In this document: piece by piece, positions 11,255 to 22,800 of the stretch
How positions within the stretch are numbered: position 1 is the first letter of the stretch
Layout of the letters: every line of letters starts with the position of its first letter
From: Archilochus colubris
Taxonomy: Eukaryota > Chordata > Aves > Apodiformes > Trochilidae
DNA: 64,000 nucleotides
NCBI GenBank assembly: GCA_023079485.1
Contig: CM041084.1
Coordinates: 11,282,609 to 11,346,608, forward strand
Direction: 5' to 3'
Made by a program: the position numbers and the translations under genes
The notes under the pieces: generated by a model
Seen by the model: only the letters and a program-made list of their open reading frames with translations
Told to the model about the DNA's origin: nothing
Database searches by the model: none

Positions 11255-11780
11255 ATAATAAAATTGGCCATGTTGGAAAGGATCTCAAAGGACCCCCTGG
11301 TCCAACATTTTGTGTATCTGACACCCTGCCCCATTGCTTCTTGAAAACCTTTAGTGATGGAGACCCTACAACCTCCCTGGGGAGGATGTTCCAGTGAATG
11401 ATTGTTCTCACTGTAAAAAATAGCTTTTTTATATTAAGATTAAACCTGGTGTAACTTGACTCCTTCATGTGGGTGAATAGAGAGCTTACATCATCTTTGT
11501 AGACACCATCTAAATACTGGAATACTGTGATTAGGTGCCCCGTGAGCCTTCCTTCTGCAGGGAGGAAAAAATCTAACTCTTTCATTCTTTCCTGATAGGG
11601 CAGGTTCTGCAGCCCTTTGATTGTAATTGCAGCCTTCCTTTGAACTCTCTCCAGTCTGTCTACACCATTCTTGGATTGTGAGGAACAGAACTGGACACAG
11701 AACCCCAGGTGTGACCTGACAATGCTGAGTAGATTGGGATTACCACAACTCTATCTCTGCTATTAATCCTCCCCTGAGGA
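11255..11780 (-). mobile_element. CR1 LINE 3' end, older diverged copy
   Basis: Read on the minus strand this is the pol C-terminus and 3' UTR of a CR1 element. 'GGACAAGGT'-type spacing is lost, but recognisable blocks remain: the plus-strand text 'GAACAGAACTGGACACAG' near 11682-11700, 'CTGGGGAGGATGTTCCAGTG' near 11379-11397, and 'GGTCCAACATTTTG' near 11300-11313. A 123-codon frame (11214-11585, -) still reads through the C-terminus, with RFNLNIKKLFFTVRTIIHWN matching the [20 protein letters not shown] block of the younger copy. The terminal octamers are eroded to TTTTATTATATTG-like text, so the insertion is clearly older than those at 6.0 and 14.4 kb. Boundaries are approximate. Confidence 0.85.
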
Positions 11781-12310
11781 TGGAGCTCACAATCCAATTT
11801 GTCTTTGTTGTGGTTGTGTTAAACACTAAAGGGAACAGTTGCCTAAAAAAATTGAGAGAAAAGTTCAAGAAAGAAATAAATCGATTAAAAAGAACTCCAA
11901 CGCCTTTTAGCAAGGCTTTGTGAGCTGGTGCTGGGAGAGTGTCTTGTAGGAATTTCATTGCACACTTGTCAAAAAAGTTACCTGGGACATGGAAGCATTG
12001 CAGGGGTTAAGTGTTCAGGAAATATGGGCTACTGTATTGGTTACTAAAAGGTTCTGAATCTTTCACTGAAAAATCTACTCAAGTTGTACAAAAATGCCTC
12101 TGTTTGATGAAAAAAACCCCACAGACTCACTGACAGTGACAGATGACAAATGTGTAGACAGAAATGAATAGAGTCCCTGCAAGATAATTCCCATTTCTTT
12201 CTGTTGGTGGCAGTTTAATTGGCTTTAGTTACCAAGTATTACACAACCTCAGCACAATTTCCCATGCAAAGACTCCCTTACACTGCCCTGGATCCTTGGA
12301 AGCTGTCTTT
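11781..12310. other. AT-rich sequence, nothing recognised
   Basis: Possibly includes a few more degraded CR1 bases at its left edge (to about 11830); otherwise nothing recognised. Confidence 0.5.
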
Positions 12311-12338
12311 ACAGTAGTACAGTACAGTACAGTAGTAC
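12311..12338. repeat. Short GTACA pentanucleotide repeat
   Basis: Twenty-eight bases of ACAGT/AGTAC units, about five copies with an interruption. Confidence 0.8.
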
Positions 12339-14321
12339 AAAATGTACTTGGATCTGAACCTGGCTTTATTTCCAGGAAACACGAACCCAAAGCAGTTTTT
12401 CAGCCATGGCAGCAGCAGAAACCACTAGGAGTGTCTTGTCCAATAACAGCGGCTGGGATGGTAAGAGAAAGAGGAAGCTGTAAGATTGATAGCTCTTAAA
12501 ATCAGGGAAAATCAAAAAGTATTCTGGTAAAAGAAGTCAATTCTGTATCTGGATTTACTGTGTGTTTTTTAATGACTTTGATTTTCATATTACTATGGCT
12601 TATTTGAACAAGCATGACTGCAAAAATATTTAGCCTGATGTTTATTAAGTATAATCGTGTTTTCTTAGCATCCTTTTTACTACTTCATTGTGTGTGAGCA
12701 TTGGAATTGCCATATGATAGTTGTGGAATCAGTATGACATGGCTGTAAGAAAAGAAAATTCATTAAAGAATTTGCAGTTTCATGTACAATAGACAATGGA
12801 CAATATTTGAGAGCCATTTGTCAAAGATAATTAGTAATGCTCTTATCACTCTACATTAGTCACCTTTCCTTCTAAGCCCTAATAAACATCATAAACAAAA
12901 TCTCCATGCTCTGTGTCAGACAAAACCTTTTTTCCAGCCAAAGATTTGGTTTCTTATTAAACAGTAGCATCAGAATGGTGATAAAGTTTTCTTGTCCTTG
13001 GACACTTAGCTGCAGGTCATACTCAGAGTGACCATTTTGGAATAGCACCATCACAGTTCCCAGCAACAATGTTTTCTTCTCATATCTAAACTGACAGCAA
13101 CCAAGTCAATACAGAGGCACCTTTCCATTCATGTACCTTTTCAGGCAATACTTGAAATCTAGTCTATTTATTTCTGAAGAAGTTACATTCTTAAAACGTT
13201 TCTCCACTGAACTTAAAAATGCCTTTTGTTTCCTCTGAGGGGCTCCAGCACAGAGACCTCATTAGCAGTGTTAGACATAACTCCTAACCTTAGCCTAGCA
13301 ATACTGAAATATACAAAGCATCTCCCTGGGATCACAGAGATCACTCCCACGTTGTACAGAAAGAAAAAAAAAAACAACAACCAGGAACCAAGCACTTTTT
13401 ACACACTTCTGTGGCCTCCAGCCACAGATGTCTAGAAGCCAACCTGCAGCACAGGCTGCCTCACTCTCTGCTCCTGCAGACAGAAAGTAACATCCAAAGT
13501 ACAATATATAAATAACAACAGAGATCTGAATTACTGGAATTTTCTTCACTCTTAACTTCAAGAAAAGTCAAGAAAGAGCCAGTCTTTGCTGTCAGATCCT
13601 GCATTAACCATTAGGTTTATTATATTATTATTAACTTCATACTTTAGCATTTAGTCCTCTTAAAATGGGGGAATACTAAAAAATTTAAAAGGCCAGCACT
13701 TTTTTACTTTATAAAATATCTTGCCTCCTCTGAACATTTCTGCCTGTTTATCCTCATTTTGTTGTAGCTTGACATTACACAAATGGACCCATGGTAGATA
13801 ATTGGGGTTCCCTCTAACTTGATCCTCTGCTATGACAAGCTGGTGAAGCTCTGGTCATCCCTTCTGTGCTGATGACATTATATCAAGTTAGTCCTTCCTT
13901 TCAACTGATACCACTTTAAAGGGGACACAGCTCTGACACATGGGGACTGCCTCCCATCTCATAGGTGAATGTGGCATGCCCTGGCAAAACTTGGTTGTGG
14001 GCTAATGTCCTAATAACTAAAACAGAATATATTCACTCTGGAAAAGTCTACCATGTCATATATTTACTTTATCCCTTTCTTTTTTTCTCTATATTTATGA
14101 AGTACAATTTTCACAGGCAGGTTCATACATAGTACTGAGACAATTATTTGTATCACTGATGAGTGTGCTTTTGAGCATAAAAATTGTTCTGTCACCTGTG
14201 CAAACAACATTATCTCCTGAAATAAATTAGGGTAAATGTCTCCCACTGTGTTTCTTCCAACAGGAAGCATTATAATGCAATGAGCAATAAATTGTGGGTT
14301 TTTCCATCTTTCTGCACCTTA
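12339..14321. other. AT-rich sequence, minor simple repeats
   Basis: No gene recognised. It holds an A-rich AAAAC/CAA tract at 13358-13380 and a perfect 10-base inverted repeat, CTAACTTGAT (13814-13823) and ATCAAGTTAG (13882-13891), around a 58-base loop. No terminal-repeat transposon could be recognised around that inverted repeat. Confidence 0.55.
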
Positions 14322-14324
14322 AAT

Positions 14325-14390
14325 ACTTTCAAAGTAAACTTTGAAAGTAAACAAAATATTTTCAAAGTAAACAAAATACTTTCAAAGTAG
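14325..14390. repeat. 20-bp tandem repeat abutting the 5' end of a CR1 insertion
   Basis: There are four units of a 20-base word with core ACTTTCAAAGTAA followed by ACAAAAT: partial 14325-14337, full 14338-14357, full 14358-14377, and partial 14378-14390. The second unit has the core flipped to ACTTTGAAAGT, because the core is a near-palindrome. The last unit is cut at the exact base where CR1 sequence starts. Confidence 0.85.
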
Positions 14391-15097
14391 AAGAGTGGCT
14401 AGAGAGCAGCCAGGCAGAAAGGGACCTGGGAGTCTGGATCGACAGGAAGCTGAACATGAGCCAGCAGTGTGCCCAGGTGGCCAAGAAAGCCAATGGCATC
14501 CTGGCCTGTATCAGGAACAGTGTGGCCAGCAGGTCCAAGGAAGTGATTCTGCCCCTGTACTCAGCGCTGGTGAGGCCACACCTCGAGTACTGTGTCCAGT
14601 TCTGGGCCCCTCAGTTTAGGAAAGATATTGAGGTCCTGGAGCAGGTCCAAAGAAGGGCAACCAGGCTGGCGAAGGGACTTGAGCACAGGCCCTATGAGGA
14701 GAGGCTGAGGGAGCTGCGGGTGTTCAGCCTAAAGAAGAGGCGGCTCAGGGGAGATCTCATCGCTCTCTACAACTCCCTGAAAGGAGGTTGTAGCCAGGTG
14801 GACGTTGGTCTCTTTTCCCAGACGACTTTCAACAAGACAAGAGGGCATGGTCTTAAGTTGTGCCAGGGGAAGTTTAGGTTAGATATTAGAAAGAATTTCT
14901 TTACGGAGAGAGTGATCAGACATTGGAATGGGCTGCCCAGGGAAGTAGTGGATTCTCCGTGTCTGGAGCTATTTAAAAAGAGACTGGATGTGGCACTCAG
15001 TGCCATAGTCTAGCAACCGCAACGGTGGTTTAAGGGTTGGACTTGATGATCTCTGAGGTCCCTTCCAACCCAGCCAATTCTATGATTCTATGATTCT
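14391..15097 (+). mobile_element. CR1 LINE, 5'-truncated 3' end (youngest-looking copy)
   Basis: This is about 700 bp of CR1 3' sequence. It begins abruptly at 14391 after a local tandem repeat, runs through the pol C-terminus to the stop at 15011-15013, then a short 3' UTR containing 'GGTTGGACTTGATGATC', and ends in ATTCTATG octamers at 15077-15097. The reading frame is unbroken from the truncation point to the stop, indicating a comparatively recent insertion. CR1 tails do not carry poly(A), and none is present. It is the same subfamily as, and in opposite orientation to, the copy at 6000-6506. Confidence 0.96.
14393..15013 (+). pseudogene. CR1 pol (ORF2) C-terminal 206 residues, truncated
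   Basis: This is the last 206 codons of the CR1 ORF2 protein, which in full length carries an N-terminal AP-like endonuclease and a central reverse transcriptase. Only the region after the catalytic palm survives. Motifs in order: [11 protein letters not shown] near the truncation, [67 protein letters not shown], and the C-terminal DVALSAIV. The frame is open from 14393; the Met at 14456 is an internal residue of the family, not a start. No promoter or catalytic domain is present, so it is a dead fragment even though no stop or frameshift has accumulated. Nothing suggests host domestication. Confidence 0.92.
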
Positions 15098-15439
15098 TTC
15101 ACATCCTGTGATTTTAAAGTCATGATGCTGAACTCAGTATTTTTTATTAATTGTTGCCTGTTTTATTTCACTGCTAAAGTAAAACTGTAAACATAAAAAA
15201 AAAAGTTTTAAACCTTTCTTTGTTTATCAGGACAAGGTTATGGAAGAGCTCTTTTACATAAATAAAATGCTGCAGGCCCAACTTATTCCATTTCTCTCCT
15301 TCCATTTTCCATTGTTGATGGCATAATTTTTCATTATGCATTTTCCTACACTTCATAGAAAGCCATAAAACATTCCTTATCTGAAAGAAGCAATATGTTC
15401 TTCGCACTATTCCCACTTATATTTTTCCCCTCAATCTAC
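15098..15439. other. AT-rich sequence, nothing recognised
   Basis: No gene, RNA or repeat seen between the CR1 copy and the CpG-enriched patch. Confidence 0.6.
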
Positions 15440-16056
15440 ATAGTTAAATGCCGAGCGAACACGTTAAATGTGTCCTCTTTTCTAAGTTTATTTGCCTAAC
15501 TGTTCTGGGATGTCTTGCATTGTAACCTGAAATTTGAAGAAAATATTAAAATTGTTTGGTTGGGTTTCTGATCTGCAAGGTGAGGATCGGTACACACTGC
15601 AGATTTCTGCACAATATGAAGGTTTAGGCATAATCCTGTTTGTGCTACACTCCCTCTAGGACTCATGTGAGCTCTGCTAAGCATTTAATTGTTATTTGCT
15701 AGCCAAATACTCATGTGCATCCTAAAATGTAATGTAATGCTTTTATTGCTTGTTGACAAGAGGAAAAATGAACGCTTTACATCGTCCTGTGCCCCTTCCT
15801 TTGTGGTCCTTTCTCAGACCACGACAAGCAAGGCAGCGGTACCAGGAAATGCTCTTCCTTTGAAACTCCACTGGATCAAGACAGACAAGGAAGCCCGCAG
15901 GAAAGAGACCCAAAAGGGGTTGGGAATCAGCAGCTATCACGAGAGAGCTGAGAGGCTGCTGTGTGGGGCCGTGTTCGGCCAACTGTGGGAAATTTAAACT
16001 CTGCAATAGCGGATGCTTCACTTGCACCACGAGGAGCGAGACAGCGGCACTGGAAT

Positions 16057-16086
16057 GTGCAAGTGCAAGTGCAAGTGCAAGTGCAG
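16057..16086. repeat. (GTGCAA)5 hexanucleotide array
   Basis: Four perfect GTGCAA units plus a fifth ending in G. Each junction makes CAAGTG, which is both an E-box (CANNTG) and an NKX2-type core, so the array presents four such words at 6-base spacing. Confidence 0.9.
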
Positions 16087-16236
16087 TGCCTTGCTTTTAA
16101 AATTGTACTAGACTGAAATGAACAGGGAGTTACTGGAGGCAGGGAAACCCACCAGAGACCAGAGAGATCCAAAAAGATCTGGCAATAGGGAAGTTTAAAT
16201 GTGGCCAAGCCTTGGCAGAGGAGAGGAGAGTGTGGA

Positions 16237-16286
16237 GTGTGTGGGTGAGCATGAGGGGATGGGGTGTGTGGGTGAGCATGAGGGGA
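16237..16286. repeat. 27-bp tandem duplication
   Basis: A perfect 23-base word beginning GTGTGTGGGTGAGCATGAGG occurs at 16237-16259 and again at 16264-16286 (period 27). Confidence 0.9.
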
Positions 16287-16453
16287 GGAAGAGCAGCTGA
16301 ACCTGTCCAGCAGGTGAGCACTGCCTGAGGGCTGAGACCAGCACTTGGTGCCAGACCGTCCCTGCGGCAGTTCGGCAGCATGGCAGAACTCGGTGCTCAG
16401 TGTTTTGACTGATTAAGGTCAAACAAAGGTGGTGTGGTGAGTGTCCTGGAAGT

Positions 16454-16878
16454 TTCATAGAGTGGTTTGAGTTACAAGGGACCTCAAAGATCAACTAGTT
16501 CCAACCCTCCTGCATGGGCAGGGACACCTTCCAGCAGCCCAGGTTGCTCCAAGCCCCATCCAATCTTCAGCACTGCTAGGGATGGGGCAGCCACAGCTTT
16601 CTTGGGCAACCTGTGCCAGGGGCTCAGCACGCTCAAAGAATTTCTCCCTCCCATCTGGTCTCCATCTCCCCTCTTGCAGCTGGAAACCATTCCCCCTCAT
16701 CCCATCCCTCCAGGCCCTTGTCCAAAGTCCCTTCCCAGCTTTCCTGGAGCCCCTTCAGGCACTGGAAGGTGCCCTAAGGTCTCCTCATTGCAGCCTTGTC
16801 TTCTCCAGGCTGAACACACCCAACTCTCTCAGTCTGGCTCCTCATAGCTCCATCCCTGGGATCAACTTTGTGTCAAAC
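16454..16878 (-). mobile_element. CR1 LINE 3' end, different subfamily, diverged
   Basis: The plus-strand text starts TTCATAGAGTGGTTTGAGTT (eroded terminal repeat), then 'TCAACTAGTTCCAACC', then the antisense of the pol C-terminus including 'GTCTTCTCCAGGCTGAACAC' near 16798-16817. It fades out at about 16878. The sequence between is GC-richer and clearly from a different CR1 subfamily than the 6.0/14.4 kb pair. Reading frames on the coding (minus) strand are interrupted, and antisense frames such as 16467-16847 (+) are shadows. Confidence 0.9.
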
Positions 16879-19800
16879 ACCGTTGAAGAGGAGATGGCAT
16901 AGCAAGAGTGTCTGTGAGATGCACATCTCTGCATAATGTTCTTCCCTCTGTTCAGAGAGTGGTGATCCAAATGAGGGCATGCTGCCATGAACAGGGCTAT
17001 GCAAGAGTTAATTACATTACATTTCATTTCTGTAAATGTACTGATGTTCCAAATCCTTATCAATATAATCATTCATACTATTTATTATTCAGATGGACTA
17101 TGAAACTGCAAGGAGTTACCCCTGATGTTCTGAAATAGGAAGGACTTTTTTGTTATTTAAGCTGGTTTTTTCCTTATTGACGCAGACTATTCTAAATTTG
17201 ACTTTCAACAGAAACCTAGAACTTCTTCAGATATATCTTGTAAGCTAATACTGGGCAGATGCCCCTTTCAAGGACTTTCTGTCCTTGCTGATGTGTCACA
17301 TATTCTCTTAAATGAAAGGACTGCCCTGTGAACAGTACATTTATTCTATTAGTGTGATTATTCTACCTTTAAGTGAGTTCCAGCGTAATGGATACAGGGC
17401 TGTTCTTGGACTGATAAGTGGATATTAATCTGTTACAACATATTGTAATAGTAAATTATAAATTCATCTAACATAAATACCATTATATAAAGCTGCAATT
17501 ATGCAATTAACATTCCCACTCCTTTCACCAACACACTGAAAGCTCTAAGTGCACTCTGTACAGTTACATGGCTATAGACTGTACATGTTATGTATTGTGT
17601 GTAAAGAATTGCAGGGTTTTTTTTTCAAGTGTCCTTTCTGAAAGGTCACCTTGCTAAAATGATGTTCTTATTAATTCCTTTTTATATCATTTTAATAAAT
17701 CCTGTAAATGGGGATGAAGTCTCAGTAGCAGCATTTACCTCTAGGTACTTGCCTTTTTAAAGACTTTTTCTTGCTATTGTAACACATGGACCGATTCCAC
17801 TGGAGTGAGTAGGAAGTGGGATAGTTCCTTAGAATCTCTTCAATTTATATTAAGCTCTATTACATGTAAAAAGCAGGAGTCTCATAAGATTTTTCTTAAG
17901 TATAATCTCTCAGAACTGGATGGGTTTTGTGAGGGACAGGATCAAGTGGCCACATTTTTGCAAGTTTTTTTAGCTTAGGTCTAACTCTAAGCCCCATTTA
18001 CAGCTCAAACTGGGTGTCTCTATCTTGTGTGACAAATACTGTCAGTATGTTCACTGTGTAAGCCCTCTGATCACCTAAGTTACAGAGGGTGGAGCAGATC
18101 TCTGCCTGCTAAGCAAACTAGAGGATGCCATAAGATCATGTACTTCAATGCAGTCATGACAGAACATTTATCTCAGGACCTAGTTTGGAGATCTAACCTA
18201 GGATAGATTTTGAGTGCTTAAAGCTAGCAATTTGCTGAAATACATTCTTGGTTCAGGATCAATATGTATAAAGGAAATAAGATTCAGCCTCCAACATGTT
18301 GCTGTTTTCTGTTAGTAGACAGAGAAACTCATGTTATCCTTCCTGACTCCTGGCTATTTGACAACTATAAATGCATGGGGACTTGTAAAAAGGATGCAGC
18401 TGGTAGCTAAACTGTTCTATGGCAAATCTACAAGTTTCTACACTATAATTCTTCCAAAGAATCTAATGGATCCGACACCAATATTTAGAAGAAACAGCAC
18501 TGCTGTTCTTCCATCTTGTTGATCTATACCACAATCTTTTATCAGGAGCAAGCATTTATTGCAGAAGACATAGACCCTTTCTGCTTTCCTTATTATGATA
18601 GGAAGAGTCAATAATATTTCAATCAAATTAAAAACACACAGAAAACACACAGATGAAATTGCCCTAATGTCCCTAGAGATTGTTACCTTCCTACCTTAAG
18701 GTGAGAATTACTTTGCCATTACAGTACTGTGAATGATATTCAGTGTCAGATATTTGTGAACTGAGCTTGCTTGTGGATAAGAACTTGATGTTACTTGTTG
18801 CTATTAGATTAGTATCATGAGTATTTTAAATTCAACTTTCTATTTAACTTTTTTAGTTACTTAATGCCACTCTTCTTTTCTTGGACATTTCTATTTGAAT
18901 CAGAACAGTGCCCTTGCAGGACCAGTTTGCTTCTCAAAGGGATATTATATCTCATATAAGATTTAAGGAATTTTCAGTACTAGAGTTTCTTTTCATACAG
19001 AGGTGCATTTGAAGTTTTATATTGATTTGTATTTCTAGAGACTACTCAGTGCTCTAGGTATGGCACAATACTGAAGAAAGAATCATTGACCAAATGCAGC
19101 AAAAACTTCATTGTGATCTTTCCTGTGCTGAAGGATTTATTGTAATAGTTAAAGATTATTGTGACACTCATCATGTTGTGTCACTCATTGTGACACCCTG
19201 GATAGATTCAATTCCTCCAAACTTCAGAAAAACAAAATTGTTATCTGGGCCAAGGCTGTTCACTGGGTTCCCCAATATCTGATAAAGACAGACAGAAACT
19301 TTCAGAGACATTTGTCTTTGGTTGTCCATTGCCATTACTCACCACAACTAATGGAGAAGCATAGCCTTTGCACAGCTAAAGTTGAGGAACATAATCTGCT
19401 TGACCTTTATATGATGGGAAGAATGGGAGAACCTTTTTATCCTTCTTAACAGTGACAAATAGTGCATGCACATGTCCTAGTTGTGATGGTAGTTTTGGAC
19501 TACGCTGGAATGAGGTTCTTGATGTATTTCACTTAAACAGAATAACAGCATATTGAAGCATGGTAGTTTCAAAGAAATTCAGTCTGCTTTGGATTTAAAC
19601 AAGTTTACTGAAGGAAGTGTTAAGCCAACCAGTCTCCTAGACAGAAATCACATTTTCACTGCACATATTCAGAAAATATTTAAGCATAATTATGTGATCA
19701 GTACTGTCCTGGATTTAAATTGCTTAACTGTCCCTTTAAAATGTATGCAATGAGAACATATGGATGCAATGCTGTCATTTCACACATTGAATGAATGAAT

Positions 19801-22800
19801 GAGCCTTTGAAGAACACTTCAGTCTCACAACCTGCTGCTGGCTGCAGTACTGCCAGTGGGTCTCTGCCGAGCTTGGATTGCACCACCGTAATTTAGCAAA
19901 TGAAGACATTTTGGTTTCCTGTACCTGATAGGGGAGCATAAGTGAGGTTATCTCTTGTGTGCTTAAGATCTAGCATCAGGAAGAATGTTATAGCATCGGG
20001 AGAAATGATTGACGTCTTCATGCCATCGTTCTAGGGAGTGTTAGCTATTGAAACAGCTGTTGTGCTATCCACACGTATTGCTGGAGGTGTGCTACCAGGG
20101 TTGGAATTAGTCTGGTTTCATCATGTGCCTTTATCTTTCTTGGCAATCACTTTCACAGTCAGGGAATGTTTTCTGGCACTTAACATGCTTCCAGTGGCTT
20201 ATTATATAAGTTACAAAATGCAGATATCCTGTCTGAAATATGAAAGAATCATCCACTGATTTTAGACATAATTTCATCCTCGACATTAGTTAATTCTTTT
20301 CTCCTGTACTTAACTGGAAACATCATCCTTTCTAATTTAAAATCCTCTGGGAACTTGCTAAAATTTCATGCCATTTATCTTTTCAAATCAGTAGTTTGTT
20401 CTGCTTTCTAGTGGTTTTGTTATTCAACTTCCTGGTGTAAATGCAAAGTGAAAAGGAAGAAACGAGCTTCACAGGAGAAATTTCAACTCGCTTCTCAGTT
20501 CATCTATATTTTTACCACTCATACCTCATCTATATTTGTTCTAACTGAAGATAAATTGGGAGACACATAGGAGGGAAAAACGTTGCTTTTCACTGCTGGA
20601 ACAACCAATGTTAACTTTAGAACTCCTATTGGTTTCACTGCCCCAAACAGTAGCTTTTGGCCAAACATTGATCTTGCTATGACCTTCAGGGTCAGGGCAA
20701 TGGAAATTGTCTGTTCCAAAGTAAAATCCAAGTAGAAAAATTAATCTTTAGGAGCTGATCAGGGTACAATTTCACTTCATAGAAATAAGATACAAAGCAC
20801 CTCTTTAGTGAAATGATGGCGCTGATACAGGACAGTGCAAAACACCAGAGATATATTCCTCTATTCCTATAAAAATATTCTCAGGCATCCTTCTGCATTT
20901 CTTCTTCACACTAAGCTTTTCTGAAGGAATTTTCACTAAAGCTTTACTCCTTGCCCCCCAGGAAGAGCCTTTGCCATAGGAGATTGCCATGGGTGAAGGA
21001 AAGGGAACAAGACAGGCAAAGGGAGGTGCTAAGGAACTGTAAGCAGCACGAAGCTGGTTCACACCTGACTTGTTCCTCTCAACAGCTGCACCTGAAAACC
21101 TATCTTGTTTTTCTGCAACCTCATGAAACTTCTGTAGCCAAATAACCTTTCATCTCCTTTTATAATTAGTGCTATTACATAGCCCCTAAGCTTACCCAAA
21201 TGTCCCTAGTGATGTGATTAACTTTAGAGATACTAGTCAGCAGGAGTCAGTCACAAAGCATAAACTAATTAATGTTTGAGGACAAGGACAGGACAAGAGG
21301 TCACCCATCTAATGTACTTTTGAGGATTGCCAAGTAAAAATGGAAAGGAAGCATAACACATCATCTTCAGGGATTTATTTCAACAGTATCTAGAGAATCT
21401 GTGATTGGTTTCCTGAGTGTTTCTATGTTCTTGGTTTTCTCTTCCTTGATCATATATTTAATGTGTCAAAAAAGGAAAAGTACAGATGGGAAAAGGTAAC
21501 TGTGGTCTTTATAGGGACCAATTAAAATGACCAAAAAATGCATTGAACAACATAACATTACAGAAGACACCAAATTTGCAAGAATACACCCAAATTAGAT
21601 TCTGTGCCCCATATTCTGGTATTCAGTTATGAGGTGTTGTATTATAAATATCAATTTTGGTCTTTTTATCTCTTCATAATTCTTTCATTTTTGTGTAGCA
21701 GACTCGTTCTTCTTAGCTTCTTCTTCTGCTTCATCCCAATTCTCTTAGGGTAAACATTTAAATATATTCTTTTATGCTGACCTCTATGAGAATTAGAGTA
21801 AAACATCTGCTGAATAAATACAGATGATTAATATATGCTTAAGTGCCCTGATGAAATGCAGGTTGTGCTGGCAATGTTCTTATTTCTTACACTAGGGTGC
21901 GAAGTTTGAAAATACAAAATAATGGAACTGAGCAGATTTTTATTAACTGAAGATCCTATCTAACCTGGTAGGTTTCACGTCTGAATCTGTCAAAGAACTT
22001 TTTTAAAAAATATTATCATTTTCAGTGTACTGCAGCCACCTCAGCTTCATTGTGGTGGGCAGATCTTGCTGCTCATGTCTCAGTAGGAATTTGGTGTGAA
22101 AGCAGCAGGAGGCCAGCAAGAAGTCATTTACTCTTCTGCCCATCCAGAAGTCAAAGCAAGGCAGAGGAAGCAAAGAGAGACAATGTGGTCAGTAGGGAGA
22201 ACAAGAGATGTGAATGGGTGGGGGAAAGTTGGGAAACAACAACTGGGCTGTGGTAAGGACATTGGTGAGATGAGGGTAAAGGACCTGAACAAGGAGTGCG
22301 AGTGCTGGACGTCTCTCAAGGGATCCATGGGCAGATTGTGAATGGACTGCTTTGAGGGAGACTCAGGCTATGAATCTGACAAGATATTAGACTGGAATAA
22401 GCTTAGTGGGGTTTGTGTGGTGGCACTGTAGAAAGGTGGAAATATTTCTATCAGTGCAAACTTTAAGAGTTTATCAGTTTACTATAGAGTTCAAATAGAA
22501 TGCCCATGAGTTAGTGAGTTAGTGTCCCCTGAGAAATGAACGGAGGTTGAGGGGCCGAGCTAAGACAATCCAAGAGCAAAGAGAGGTTGGAAGGGGTGAG
22601 GATAGCATATATTCAGAATCATGAAGATAGGCAGGGAATGATGCCAGAAGAAGCCAAGCTTCCAGGAGCTGGGGCAGATGTATACCCAAAGATTTCTATT
22701 TCTTGCTGTAACTTACAAACTAATTCAGGCTAAGAAGATAATTGATGTTATCTATTCCTCCACTGATTTTTATGACACATATTGGGTGGTAAATTTAAAA

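Larger units (their letters stand above)
15440..16400. other. Locally CpG-enriched, GC-richer patch of unknown origin
   Basis: Within a window where CpG is scarce, this stretch has repeated CpGs, roughly a dozen between 15772 and 16047, with clusters near 15450-15463 and 16357-16372. It contains a (GTGCAA)5 array and a 27-bp tandem duplication. A 102-codon plus frame (15689-15997) and several antisense frames overlap here, but none resembles a known protein. It could be a small CpG-island-like promoter of an unseen non-coding RNA, or an unrecognised younger insertion such as part of an LTR. No TATA, PBS or terminal structure lets me choose. Confidence 0.4.

Noticed and set aside
15689..16030. 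102-codon plus frame and 95-codon minus frame
   Set aside because: Opposing frames in the CpG-rich patch without domain similarity. I keep the patch as an observation but do not call a gene.
16467..16902. Overlapping Pro/Ser-rich frames of 106-126 codons
   Set aside because: Antisense of the minus-strand CR1 tail at 16454-16878.
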